Shown: positions 10,163 to 21,503 of the stretch, piece after piece
Position numbering within the stretch: the first letter of the stretch is position 1
Layout: every line of letters begins with the position of its first letter
DNA from: Hyaloperonospora brassicae
Taxonomy: Eukaryota > Oomycota > Peronosporomycetes > Peronosporales > Peronosporaceae
Direction of reading: 5' to 3'
Assembly (NCBI GenBank): GCA_947650285.1
Contig: CANTFL010001332.1
Location: 744,001-808,000, forward strand
DNA length: 64,000 bases
Program-made: the position numbers and the translations under genes
Notes under the pieces: model-generated
The model's database searches: none
Seen by the model: the letters and a program-made list of their open reading frames with translations, nothing else
Told to the model about the DNA's origin: nothing

Positions 10163-12575
10163 ATGGTGCGCGTGCCCGGACCTTCTGGTGACTCGGGATT
10201 TCACCGTGAGTCCCTGAGTGACGATGTGATGATAAAAACTGAACCTGGGATGGAAGCGTTGAAGGCCAAGGAATCGCTACAGACGCGTGAGTATGAAATA
10301 TTCTCAGTCCATCAGAGTTCTGAAGGGGCTCTAATGACAAGAAAATAAAAGAAAATAAATCGATCGCTCGATTTGGAAGAAAAACCTCGACCCCATCATG
10401 AGGTTTCGGGGACCACCGCGGATCGTGCTAAAAAGCTTGATTTGCAGGATGAAATTCCACCGGTTAAAACCGAGCAAAAGTTTCCCAAGGTCACACCAGC
10501 GATCTCGAGAAAAGATCGATCGAGGACGGTGAGGGAGAAAGAAACAACGACCGAGCCCAACCAACGTGATCAAGTTGAAAACAAGATCACGGAGCCGTTC
10601 AAGCTCGTGGAATACGAGATCAAGATGGAAGAGTGGCAATATGAAGCATTGGTTAAGTCGTACGAGCGAAAGATGCTCAGGGATATACTGTAAAGCGAAT
10701 CAGTACTCCAAGAACTGAATCCAGAACTGATCGACGAGATTTAAGGTCCGGTATCGACCCCGGCAAGTGCATCGAACATGCTGGAAGGAATTTATGAGAT
10801 CATGCGACTTTTGCATGAAGATGGATTCGTGGCGATGATGATCGATCTAAAACGGTTGTTGGATTTTGATCAAGATCAAATTACCTGCGCATGTCGATCG
10901 TTGTACGAGAAGCTGATCCCTCTCACAGGCAGAGCCAAGATTAAAATTTTGGCGAGTACTACGATTGCGGACATGACGAAGGAATACTACACCGGATCGT
11001 CGCAATATGCCTCAGCAGAATCTGAGATCGACTCAGACGCCTCGATCGGCATTTAGCGGATGTCACTAGGTCCCAGTGGTTCCGCTCATCTGCATGATCG
11101 CGCCAAAGGAACCAGGGCTGAGCCGCGATCGGCAGCTATAAGCGCCACCGGAGACGACGCAGTGGCCTTACAAGGGCATCTGCTGTCCTACATTGACAAC
11201 GCAATGGAGCGATTCGAACAGAGGCAGCAAAGTCAAGCCTGTCAAGCGATCTACCCAAGTCGAGCGATCAAGATGCCAAGAGCTCGAGAGACATACTTTC
11301 CGGATGTGAAGATGGAGTCGGTCGGATCGCGTCAAGGTCAATTATACTTTGGCGATCACGGACGACATTCCTTGTACAAATAGGAGCAGGAAGACCCGAG
11401 ACGGCCATTAATAGCGCCTGCAGAAGTGTCAAAAAATCCAGGTCCGTCCACCCAGCGTATCCGTTTCTCGGTGATCGGCGAGCTGAAATTTAGTGGAAGA
11501 GACCGAGACGAAGATCGCGCCAGAAGCTGGATCAGCAAGGTCAAGTCGGTGTTAAAAAGGGACCAGATACCACATCAAGATAGATGATTGGTGTTCGATG
11601 ATCTACTGACGGGACCGGCACAGAAATGGCACAGTTAACTGAGTTGCACTGCTCGTCGCACGTGAAAAGATCTGCTGGAAGGTTTCATGGTGCAATATGG
11701 AGGGTAATGCGTGTCAAATGCCAGACAGTATTACCACGCACGCAAAGAACCGGATGAAACCCCGCTGGAGTATCCACACCGATTGAATGGGGCAGCGATC
11801 CGAGCCAAGGTCGCGATTCGAGAAGGAAGACACGCTACGCGGCGTGAATATGTGGAATTTTATTTCTACGCTGGACGATCGCGATTTAGCGAAACAGTTG
11901 ACTCTACTGCGATTGTCGGACGCCGACGACATGGTAGAAACGTTGCGTGCGTATCAGCGGATGGAAAAACGGTACTCGAAGGCGTCGATGGGATCGAGAA
12001 AGTTTCATCATCAATCAAATGTTATTGCTGATCAGAAGCCGTCAAAATCAACGTAAGCCGTACGAAAGATCAGGGTGGAAAGCGAGAGCAGCAGTTCGGA
12101 GTCGGATCCAAGCGGATCGGAAGAGAACGTGGACCGGCGCAGATTTTGTGAAACTACCGTCCCCACTCTAGTGCAATCAAACCAAGATCATCGTATGCCG
12201 CATGAGGAAGCAAATTGGGTGGAGTTACGCGATCACGGAGAGCGATCGAAACCGTGCACTCACTTTGGATCGATCAAGCATAATGATCGTGGCTGCCGGA
12301 AGAAATTGATTTGCCAGAAGTGCGACCGTAAAGGACATCCATCGGACAAGTGTTTTTACGCGTGTGAAGCTTGTGGAAAAGTGCATGAGAGTGGCAAGTG
12401 CCCTTTCGAAAAGTTCTACAATATGATGCGCCAATGGTATGTGCTTTTTAAGCACGCAGGAATGTTTCCGTCAAAAGGCGGAGGAGATGTTAAACTAGCC
12501 CGCTCGCCAGGATGGAATTTGGTACGAGCCAATCGTTCTAGGCTCTGCATATTTGCATTCGTTAAAAAAAAGTGA
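10163..12575 (+). pseudogene. Element B gag polyprotein
   Basis: Structural capsid/nucleocapsid precursor. ATG 10163 is the first base after the LTR, inside the PBS. From it one frame is open to about 11860 apart from stops at 10346, 10691, 10742, 11054, 11381 and a few up to 11704. A frameshift then moves reading to a second frame ending at 12575. Seen in order: acidic/basic N-terminus; a helical segment near 10800-11000; a capsid-like part with RARSWISKVKSVL and FMVQYGG; and DDRDLAKQLTLLRLSDADDM near 11880. Zinc knuckles are at 12255-12400: a damaged C-x2-F knuckle, then intact CQKCDRKGHPSDKC and CEACGKVHESGKC. The family length is therefore about 800 residues. Confidence 0.8.
10164..10182 (+). 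other. Element B primer-binding site
   Basis: TGGTGCGCGTGCCCGGACC starts one base after the LTR end. The first eleven bases are also at the LTR border of F (55394 downward). I cannot name the complementary tRNA. The PBS overlaps codons 1-7 of gag. Confidence 0.6.
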
Positions 12576-12808
12576 TGGATCAAGAAATTAACGATCAGGC
12601 CGAGCCGATCGCTATTACACGCATTGATGTAACTTGTTTCCCGGCGATTTTAAGTGTGCAACGTATTGCTGAATAGACTCGATCAGCCGTGAAGATGGAG
12701 CTTGAACTCGCACCAGAGGAATCAAGTGGGTATTGGAAATATCGTACCTCTGGAAAATGATCCAACCAGGCTAAAGCGGTTGACAAGATCAATAATGAGA
12801 AGGTCAAT

Positions 12809-13396
12809 ATGCTGTTTGATGCCAGAGCTGAAGTGTCAATAATCGACACCATCTTAGCTCGTACGATTTGGTGCATGATCGATGAAAGCCGGACTCAAGA
12901 ATGTGTCGGCATCGGTGAAAACGCAGACATGACGGTTAAGCGCACGAAGATCAAGATTACATTGGACGGCTCATTAGTGTATCAATTCGACGAATGGCTC
13001 GGTGATCAAGTCGGTCAAGAGGCTATACTGGATATGGAATTCATGATTCCGGCGGGGATTCGCTTGGAACTAGCAGACGGAACGCTATTTCTACCCGATG
13101 AAGTCCGCATTGGTCAAGCGGGGAGCAAGCCACTTCATAGATCGACCATCCAAGCGATCAACCTGAAGGTAACAACGGTTGGCAAATCAACAGAAGTGAG
13201 GACGGGTATCGCGCCATCAAGATATAAAATGTGGGTAAGACGAGACGTGGAGGGGATACCACCTGTGACTACCGGGCCCGGTAAGATCAACTATCTACAG
13301 CTCACAAACTTATGTGATCGCGAGGTGATTTTACGCTGGGGAACTCCATTAGAACTGTGGACGGTAGCGGACACGATAACCCAATCGCAGGGGTAA
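12809..13396 (+). pseudogene. Element B retropepsin-like protease
   Basis: Aspartic protease that cuts Gag-Pol. The frame starts MLFDARAEVSIID: the canonical D-T-G-A active site is D-A-R-A here, so the Gly of the fireman's-grip motif is lost. The flap region follows (GIGENADMTVK, TKIKITLDG), then the C-terminal hydrophobic segment QEAILDMEFMIPAGIRLELADG, a form of the ILGMDFM motif. The remaining residues (LKVTTVGKSTEVRTG) are a conserved family tail also found in F at 52250. The frame ends at 13396 before a linker. Confidence 0.75.
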
Positions 13397-14420
13397 ATGT
13401 CTGTGGGATCGCGACGTTACAACGAGTGGCATACATTAGCGTTCGCGGCTACAATTGATCGAGAAGAAGTCTCGCACGCAACGTATGAAGGGCCATTGGT
13501 TGATCAGAGATCATATCCTACGCCGATATAGATTATAAACGCCAAGAAGTGAAGACAGAAAAAGATGCGAACGACTGCAGTGCTGACAAGTTACAACCTG
13601 ATCAAAACGTAATCGACGAGGATTAGATGCAGGACATAGACGATAGTGAAATCAATGATCGCGCTATGAAGAGCGATCAAAGATCGATCAAGTTACTTGT
13701 GACGGAACATACAACTGACGAGACGCAACACGATGAGCGTGTGCAAACCATGTCAAAGGAATCGAGCAGAGTGGTGACGCCGACCGTGACAGGGAGGATC
13801 GATTGCGAGGAGCCTGATCGGGGGCATAGACGATCCATCGATCAGCCAGACGCAATCTCTACCATTGAGGTTGATGGACAAAAACAGTCCAGAAGTCAGT
13901 CTGACGAGATCGCGAGGGACACAGAAGAGCGGTGTTTGCAGCCCGAGGAAGCTATTATCTACCAACGAAAGTTTCTTCGTCGATATCTATGACCTAAGGG
14001 TGCAGGAAGGGTGATCAATCACAAGATAGGCATGAGGAGTCAAACCCTGAAGTAAAGATGGTCGACGCAAACAATATCGGGCGAGGTATCAGCGATTTGC
14101 TGCAAGGAGAATCCCGCTGTCAGACAGACGGGAGTGCGATCTAAGATTGTGATTACAGGAAATTTCCGATGGACTGGTGGAATTGAAAAACATCGGAGTG
14201 ATCGGTGAGGAAAATACGGATGCAGAACCGCCTTCCGCGTCAACGTATCGTGATGGAAGTGGAGATATGTATGCTGAAGATGTCGATCAGCACATGGCGA
14301 TCCTACCGGAATTTGTTACACCTTCTTCCGAGATATCTTTAGAGGACATTCAAGTGGGCGACCCAGGAAAGCCACTGCCAAGTGATCATAAGAAGTCGAG
14401 ACAACTAATATGGGCAAATT
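13397..14420 (+). pseudogene. Element B protease-RT linker
   Basis: About 1 kb of Asp/Glu/Arg-rich coding remnant with open frames at 13627-13992 and 14177-14563. No fold is recognised. The end carries the conserved pre-RT motif GKGNALPPAARG at about 14440, shared with F (50990-51075) and, degraded, with E1 (KGKRESYHPPPEG). Confidence 0.5.
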
Positions 14421-15562
14421 GTTATCTGCTTTTCGGTAAAGGTAATGCCCTACCCCCTGCGGCTCGTGGAGCGGTCTATGATTTGATGTCGGAGGCGCTA
14501 ACCCGATCGCACAGAGGGTGCGACTGGTCGCTCCCAAATTTTGTGAGAAGCTATCTGATCTGATCATGTGACTATTGACAGCGCAGATAATTCGCCCGTC
14601 CACTTCTCCGTGGACATCACCGATCGTGTTGATCATAAATAATAATGGTGAAGATATTTGATTATGCATCGACTATAGACAAGTGAAACATCTGACGAGA
14701 TTGATGGTTTACCCCATGCATTTGATCAGCGAGTTGCTGCAAGATATGGATAAAGCCATGTGGTGTCGTTCCTTAGACATGGCAAGTGGGTTTTGGGTGG
14801 TGCAGATGACGGAGCGAGCCAGAGAAATTTCAGCGTTTACGACACCATCAGGCCTGTTTGAATGGCTAAGGATGCCGTTTGGCATGAAGAACGAACCGCA
14901 GATTTACCAACGACTGATCGACAATGCGTTTTTTTGGATATTTGAAGATTTGTACACGTCCAACTACGATCACTCCGGGATCATCAGATCTTATCGATGT
15001 GTTTACCGATGAGGAACCGGATTCTGACACTAAGACGTCAGTCCTTGGTCGAAGGTCATACATCGACGATACACTAATACCGGCCCCGTCGTGGGAACCT
15101 CTCTACCGCAAAGTGGACAGATTGTTAAGCTTGTGTAATCAATGTAATTTATGGATCAGTCTGGATAAGAGCTTCTGGGAACGACGCAAGGTAGACTACC
15201 TGGGTCCTCAATTGTCTTTGGCTAGATTAGTAGCGGACTCAAAGGATCTACGATCATATGTCAACATATTATTTCCTCGCTCCTTACGATCAATGCAATC
15301 GTTTCTGAGGACCCTAAACTATTACAGTAGATTCATGGAAGGCATTTCAGTGTACGCCTCAGTACAGTACGAATTACGCGAAGCCAATTTCCATCAAATC
15401 CGTCGAGCTTATGACGACCCAAGGACAGTGGGGGTTGCGGGGCAAAATCGGCTGTGTGATACTGCCCATAAAAGCGATCATAATTTGCACCCAAAATCCC
15501 TGGATATGATCAGAAATTACATCCGATTGCTGGAGCGATCAGGAATCACACCCAATTGTTGA
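14421..15562 (+). pseudogene. Element B reverse transcriptase
   Basis: RNA-dependent DNA polymerase. The fingers (14440-14680) are shattered by stops. The palm is readable: SLDMASGFWVVQMT and LFEWLRMPFGM at 14683-14935, then a frameshift near 14930. The next frame carries GRRSYIDDTLIP, with the catalytic YIDD at 15059-15070. The thumb reads KVDYLGPQLSL and LRSMQSFLRTLNYYSRF. The two catalytic Asp are intact. An insertion relative to A and C before YIDD (about 40 residues, acidic) is typical of this family. Confidence 0.85.
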
Positions 15563-15603
15563 GGGCGATTAGGAATCACACCCAATTGCTGGGGGCGATC
15601 AGG
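15541..15603 (+). repeat. 30-bp tandem duplication in the RT/RNase H connector
   Basis: AGGAATCACACCCAATTG-T/C-TG units occur at 15541-15570 and 15571-15600 with two or three differences, plus partial units either side. The duplication adds 10 codons per copy and contains a stop. Confidence 0.75.
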
Positions 15604-15689
15604 ATCCGGAAGGCAGGAGTCGCTGGGAGAAAGCAACGATCGCGTTCCTTTTTTTTGAACAGAAGATAGCGACTACACCCATTTTGAAA

Positions 15690-16183
15690 CTCTTGACCCG
15701 GATCGACCGCCAGTGGTTGTGGTGTACGCTAGCAAGTGGGCTGTGTCGGCGGCATTGCTGCAGAAACATGAGGAGGTGTACTGGCCGGTCACTTTTTCAA
15801 GACGTACGCTAAAGTTTAAAGAAGTTACCTATGGCATGGTGGAGAATGAGGTACTAGCATTGCTAAGGATGCTAGATATATGCTATACCATTCTGGTGTC
15901 ATGTGAGATTACCGTGCTGACGCGTGTTTCAACCTTAGCCTGGTTGCTCCAAATTTTTGGTCTCAAGGGGAGATTAGGACGAAGGGCTGCATTGTTATCA
16001 AACTGGATACTGGAGATCCGTCGATGTGAGAAGGGTGAAGATGATATACTGGGTACTCTGTCATCGAGTATAACTCCTCGACAGGAAGTTGATGAGATGT
16101 TGCTCGCGATTGCGCCAAAGAAGCAACCACGACAGACGATCAGTATGCATCCACCTACGGTCGAAGAGGAAGAAGATCTCTAG
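15690..16183 (+). pseudogene. Element B first (degenerate) RNase H domain
   Basis: The Gypsy-type RNase H that follows RT. It reads VVVVYASKWAVSAALLQ where active enzymes have CDAS, so the first catalytic Asp is Tyr. The Glu helix remains (MVENEVLALLRML). The usual TDH is LTRVSTLAWLL. E1 (SASDCAVSAS) also departs from CDAS, which suggests that the domain is non-catalytic across the family and serves as a connection domain, as proposed for retroviral and plant Tat elements. The frame runs 15713-16183 and ends in an acidic PTVEEEEDL before the next RNase H. Confidence 0.75.
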
Positions 16184-16748
16184 GTGGATAGTTTTGATGC
16201 ATGCAGCGCGATCGTATGGAGATTACCAGGTTGGAAGGTTGTGGCTGCCGCGTCTGAGTTTGTCCTTTTTCAAACTGTCAACAAAGCAGAATTTAGAGGA
16301 CTACTTCTACGTCTTGATTTGTGGACTGATCAGACCAGGGGACGGGTAATCATATGTGGAGATTCAAATTTAGTGATTAGGAAAAGCGTGGTGAGATCGA
16401 TTGCAAGGCGTCAGGTCTACAACTGCTGAGACGTAAAGAGATGGAGAACTCCGATCCTGGCCCAAACTTAATTTCTTACATGTGAAACGAGATTGGAACG
16501 CAAGCGCAGATCGATTGGCAAGTGAAGCTCTGCGGAAAGAGAAAGGTGGAATAGTGATGGATGACCAAGATCGCCAAGATCTAGTGACTCTAAAAAGGGT
16601 AGACGAGTTACTGTTACCCCGGAAGACGAATCAGAAGGTGCGTGTAGCTGCAATTACTCGTGATGCCGCACGACGACGCCATTCGCCACAAATTGTTCAC
16701 GAGGAGATCGTACAAAAGATACGAATCGAATGGATAAAAAAAGCGTAG
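16184..16748 (+). pseudogene. Element B second RNase H (plant/archaeal-like)
   Basis: A complete extra RNase H fold. Visible catalytic positions: SFDA (Asp), NKAEFRGLLL (Glu), CGDSNLVIRK (Asp), and after a frameshift near 16430 the C-terminal NASADRLASEAL (Asp). About 10 residues expected between SFD and SAIVW are missing, removing the second beta strand. The motif set (GDSxLV plus NxxADxLA) is that of plant-type RNase H1 rather than of Gypsy RNase H. Placed between a degenerate RNase H and integrase, it probably took over the catalytic role before decay. Confidence 0.75.
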
Positions 16749-16841
16749 GATGAAGAGAGTTGGATATTTAACTTTAAGATCTATTTGACTGGAGACGTAT
16801 CTACGATTGCATCAGCGGATGCAAAATAATGTGCCTCGATC

Positions 16842-17967
16842 GTGCCGGACTATGAGGTCGATCAGGACGAGTTGTTGCACTTATTTCCCGGATCAGCTAC
16901 AAAGTTAGAAGATCTCGTTGAGCTGGGCCGGTTGGTGATCCCGGAGCTATTGCAGCATGAATTTTTACATCATTATTGTACCAGTTTGGAGGGAGGCCAT
17001 TACGGTATAGGTCGTACTTACCAGAAGATCAGGGCGAAGATTTACTGGAGAGGGTTGTATCGAAGTGTGCAACGGTATGTGGGGAAGTTTGTGGATTTCG
17101 AGACAGGTAAAGGCCACCCCTGCGATCGAAGTGGCTCACCGGGTAACGTACAAGTGACGTACCCTTTTCAGACTCTAGCGATAAATAATATTCCTTTATT
17201 GCCGCGATCGTTTAAAGGGAACACAGAGTTGTTGATCTGGGTCGACCTGTTCTCTGAATATGTGGTTGCGAAGGTGATTGCATCTCGGACCGCACAAAGA
17301 ATCGCGGAAAATAACGAAAAATGTGTATTCAGAAGGTTTGGCGCAAGTGAAGCAATTCGTCTCGATTGAGAGCCAGGATTCATGTCTGATTTCTTTCGGG
17401 TGTGAAATCGGATCGTGGGCCAGAAACAACGAGCTACTATGGCTTATAGGATACAAGCAAACGGCACAGCAGAGCGCATGGTGCAGACGTTAACTAGAGC
17501 GATCAAGATGTATGTGTCGGACGAAATAGAGATTGGGATGAATATGCCGTACGTTTGACATACGCGATCAACACCGCACACGATCGGAATCGCAGTGACA
17601 CCCCATTTTTTGATCTACGGTTGGTACCCCCGATCAACTTTGGAAGCCACGTTAACTTTAGGGAGTACCGCGTCGCAAGATCGAGATCCACGACGATGGC
17701 GGTTTGGCATACAACGCCATTATCAATGGGCGATAGCGGCGGTGAACAGTCGACTGAAGGAAGCAACTCAAGATCGCGATGATTAGCATATTCAGGATCG
17801 CGATCTGCTGAACATATGCAGCGGATCGCAAGTCTGGATATATCTGGATCGCGTGAAGGAGGGGTACGCTCGTAAATTGGCCCATATGTGGCACGGACCG
17901 TTCTGGATGATCGACAAGTGCGGTAATCACGCGGTGAGATTGGAAATAGCAGGTACGCCTTATTAAG
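16842..17967 (+). pseudogene. Element B integrase
   Basis: The zinc region reads HHYCTSLEGGHYGIGRTYQ with both His kept, but the CxxC pair is F-V-D-F (VGKFVDFETGKG), so two ligands are lost. In the core, LAINNIPLLPRSFKGN has Asn where the first catalytic Asp is expected. RLD followed by a stop and EPGFMSDFF holds the second Asp. NGTAERMVQT near 17466 holds the Glu. The C-terminal part reads GYARKLAHMWHGPF and RLEIAGTPY before a stop at 17963. Frame changes occur near 17370, 17555 and 17785. It is clearly inactive. Confidence 0.85.
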
Positions 17968-17975
17968 TCGTCACA

Positions 17976-18410
17976 GTGGTTCACGTGTCGAAGATAAAAC
18001 TCGAACGACTGTTTCCGGATCGACCTATGGAACAACTGATAACAAGCAAAGCGTATCGAGTTGATTTTGACGAAGCTTTATTACCAGAAGACTGTCGGGT
18101 AGGCGATCTGGCAGAAGACGAGTTCAAAGTGGAGATAATAACGGACATGCGATCAGGACGGCGGTCACGTTATGGCAGGGTGTACCGACATCTCAAAATC
18201 CATTGGAAAAAATATGGGGATCCGTCGTGGGTGGACGAAGCTGGATTATACTGTGGAGCGTTGATAAAAGAATGGGATCGTTATCGTGTGCGAAAGAATC
18301 GGTTTGAAGTGATGCAGTCACATGAAGAGGGTAATGCGGGTGAGTCATGGTCAGGTCTTGACTTTAAATCACGTACCGGGAGGCTGTATGGGAAGGTGGA
18401 AAGGCGGTAA
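17976..18410 (+). pseudogene. Element B integrase tail and chromodomain
   Basis: The frame opens VHVSKIKLERLFPDRP, the end of the integrase GPF/Y module. An acidic linker follows, then a chromodomain at residues 55-110: EFKVEIITDMRSG, RYGRVYRHLKIHWKKYGDPSWVDEA, LYCGALIKEWDR. Strand and helix spacing fit a chromodomain with a longer first loop than A or C. The stretch NRFEVMQSHEE after it is a family signature also seen degraded in E2 (near 48990). Confidence 0.8.
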
Positions 18411-18502
18411 ATGTTGTGAGTATGGCAATCGAAGGTTTACCGACGTGATCGCGCAGGTGAAGGTCTAGCAGTATCAATGATCGCCAGTGATCAGACTCGG
18501 TG

Positions 18503-18640
18503 GATCTGATCGCGGTGAACAGATCAGTGGATCTTTGATCACGAGGGATCGGGATGGTGATAGATCTGATTGCGGTCATCAGATCACTAGACCTTAGATC
18601 GCGAGCAATCTGGACGGAGGGTGACCTGATCGAGCATGGT
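18503..18640 (+). repeat. 60-bp GATC-rich tandem repeat downstream of B pol
   Basis: Units start GATCTGAT at 18503 and 18563, with a partial third at 18625. Identity is roughly two thirds. The repeat is rich in GATC, like the LTR block. Confidence 0.6.
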
Positions 18641-19543
18641 TAAAGAGAAGAAGAAGCAAGGAGACGATTTCAACAAAGGATTACGAGGATTAAAACGAAA
18701 GAGAAAATTGATATTATACGAAGAGAATGACAATACTTGGACGATCAACGTGATAATAATTTGACAGAGATGCGGGTGATCGAAGATTCAGGATGTTTTG
18801 CGATCGCGGACCGATACTGATTACGCCACGGCTCGGCTGATGCAGCTAGCGACAAGGCAGTGACCAAGTTTCGAATCTTGGTCGTCTTGCATCCTAAACC
18901 AGGGCACCACAACATAATTTCTCAAGAGGCCGGGAAGTATAAAAAGAAGGGGTCCAACAGAATGTCCAAGTCGCAATGCCAGTCGATCATTCCTTGAAGG
19001 ATAAAGCGGAGGACAGTTTTCCAACGAGGTCCCGATCGCGATCGGCGTTGCCGGCGCTAATCACAAAACACGGTCAACTCCGGATCTGCCTGGCGCTGCC
19101 GACAGGAGATGGGGAGAAAATGAGTCGACTCCAATAGCGCCTGTCCATGACGGTCGCGCGATACGTTTCCACCAACTCTATAAACCACCCAGTCACTGGA
19201 AAGGAGAGCGGCTCGATCGATTAATCGAGAATTTTCCATGGTTTTGAGCTGTGGAGAGACGTGATCTGCGCAGAAGAAATTAACTGAGAAGCCCATTGTT
19301 CAGCCCGGAGTGCCGACGGCCTCGGTGCCTTGTACGCGGTGAACGGAAAGAATTTTGGCTTAAAGAAATGTTTTACCATGAACTCCAATTCCAGATCAGC
19401 GACACTGGTATAGCTGACTCGACGCGACGACCAAGGTCTTACTTTAAAGGTTTCCGGGAAACGCGACAGCTGTACCCAGAGATCCACTCATCGCGCGGTA
19501 CACGAGTGTCTGGCAGCGCGATGTATCGGCCGGGAGACAACAT
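18641..19543. other. Region between B pol and the antisense gene
   Basis: Holds two overlapping minus-strand frames, 19487-19221 (88 codons) and 19296-19057 (79 codons), that could be one frameshifted reading. No motif is recognised. It may be a 3' extension of the antisense gene or non-coding. Confidence 0.3.
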
Positions 19544-21427
19544 TTAGGTCACGTCCTCGCGATCATCACTGGACATGCTGAGACTGCCAGACGAATCGCT
19601 CGACGGCTCGCCCAGAATATCGATTTTGGATACCTTTGATTTCTTGGGTGTCGTCGATGGAGCCGGAGAAGAAGATTGCGATTTGGGGATGGATTCTTCA
19701 AAGATGATCGTGGATGCAGGTCGATCAAGCTTGTACGATTTGGCAGAAGTTGAAGCTCGTCTACGGGAAGTAGATCGCGAACCAGATAGCGCGGCGCGGG
19801 TGGCATACCCCGAAGAACTGGTCGAATCGCTCAAGTCGCATGACGAAGAAAACCGATTCTCCGGATTTGTTCGACTTTCCATCTCTTCTTGCGACGTCTT
19901 CGTGGAGATCACCGGAGCCCCATGAACCGGAGGAGGATTACCAGAATTTGTTGGGCACGCCCCGGGTGAACGCTCGGACGATACCGATCGCTTGGGCTTA
20001 GGTGATCGCGTTGACTCATCTGACCTCCCGTGAGAATGCAATTGTGCCGGGCTGCTACCGGTGCGGATGCAGTAGATTTGGGAGGATCGACCGCTCGCTG
20101 CGACTCATCTGATTGTGCGGAATTTTCCGCCGAATCCGACCTAGCTGATCGAGTGTGCAAGGTCGATCGCGGGAACGTAGTGGACTTTGTTGGCTTTGTA
20201 CGCGACGCAGGCTTGCCCGATTGATGGATCTTGTCCCGAGACTTAAAAGAATCCGTCTGTACCGTATCAGCTGATCGGTTGGATAGCGATGATCGCGTAG
20301 GCCCAGCGGAAGACTTCGAGCAGGAAGATCGCATCGAAGTCCTGGTCGGGGTCAGAGGAGAGGGTTCTCCGGAAACCTGAGAACGCTTCGACGAGAGACC
20401 ATAATTCAAGTCGCTCTGGTTACGATTGCTGCCCGAAGAAGCTGGAACGAACGCTGTAGCAAACGGACGTCCAGATTCCAGCTGATCCAGATGAGCCCGA
20501 AGTTGGTCGCGATTAAATACAGCGAGATCACGATCGGCGATCGCGACATCACGACCAATTTCCCGGTCCTGGATCTTACGTTGAAGACACGCATTTTTAA
20601 AGTGAAATCCGCCATCATCTTGCGCAAATGATCCAGTTCGCGCTTTGATCCGTGATCACCGCGCCATGTTGATCACGCAGCGTAGGAAATGACGTGATGT
20701 GTTTCTCGAGATCGGCTATCTTCTCCTGATCGCGAGCAGAGGCGCCCTGATATTTATTCGCGTCGGCGTCCCGGAGAGCCCAGATCGACTCGAGCTGCGA
20801 AGTCTGGCATTTCACCTTTTAGTTAATCGAGCTGATCTCTTGCCTACACTGCTTCTCGAGAGACGCAAGAACCGCAGTCTGGTTACGCCGACTCTTTTCT
20901 GGGTCAGAGGAGACAGCTTTGGACAGGGAGGTCTTCAAACGCTCGAACTCGTTTTACAAGTCGAGAATCCTCGCCACCCGATCCTCCTGCTTGTTCAAGA
21001 CGCCTTCGTATTCTTTTCTGGGCTGACGAGCCTTCTGAAAAGAGGAGAACAAAAGATCGAAGCGATGCTTGACATATCCACGCAACTGGATCCCGAATTC
21101 ACACAACTTGTTCAACCCCTGCTCCAGGCGATCGCCGCGGTACTTCTCTTCTTTCAGGGCATCTTCGAGGGATCCGTAACAACTCACGATCCCCTCGTAG
21201 CTCTCCAAGCAGCCGTAAAGAGTGGCAACCATGCCGGCCATCACCGTTCGGCCAACGTACGCAGCGGTCGTCACCTTGGTACTGGGAAGAAGCGGGTACG
21301 ACCCAGCGTACGACTCATTGGGATCGCGGACGTGCGTCACCTGACCAAGACCAAGAGACGAATCGCCCAAAACGGAAGAAGAAGAGGTGCCAGAAGGTTT
21401 TGTCGTGGACATGGCGTAAGTTAACAT
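19544..21427 (-). pseudogene. Antisense gene of element B: coiled-coil, Ser-rich protein of unknown function
   Basis: On the strand opposite to B, starting 77 bp inside the 3' LTR at ATG 21427 (second Met at 21412) and running about 628 codons to TAA 19544. The first 157 codons are open: a Ser/Thr-rich start (MSTTKPSGTSSSS), then a segment rich in Tyr and Gly, then charged helices. In-frame TAA codons follow at about 20954 and 20818. The middle is helical (LASLEKQCRQEISSIN, DQEKIADLEKHITSF). Frameshifts fall near 20640, 20590 and 20035. The last 300 residues are Ser/Arg/Pro-rich and apparently disordered, ending SMSSDDREDVT. The protein-like composition favours this strand over the leucine-rich plus-strand frame at 20699-21424. 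No homologue is recognised. Placement resembles the antisense genes of plant Tat elements. Confidence 0.6.
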
Positions 21428-21485
21428 GAGGGACTGACCAAGCGAAAAGACAAGTGCGCAGTCATATCGACACTGTGTGGCGACT

Positions 21486-21502
21486 AAAGGCGCAGGGGGC
21501 GA
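21486..21502 (+). other. Element B polypurine tract
   Basis: AAAGGCGCAGGGGGCGA ends one base before the 3' LTR, the expected position for plus-strand priming. Confidence 0.6.
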
Positions 21503-21503
21503 C

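Noticed and set aside
10331..10639. 102-codon minus-strand frame in B
   Set aside because: Shadow of the gag frame starting at 10163.
20699..21424. 241-codon uninterrupted plus-strand frame in B
   Set aside because: Leucine-rich shadow composition. The opposite strand gives the more protein-like antisense gene with coiled coil and Ser-rich tail, despite its stops.
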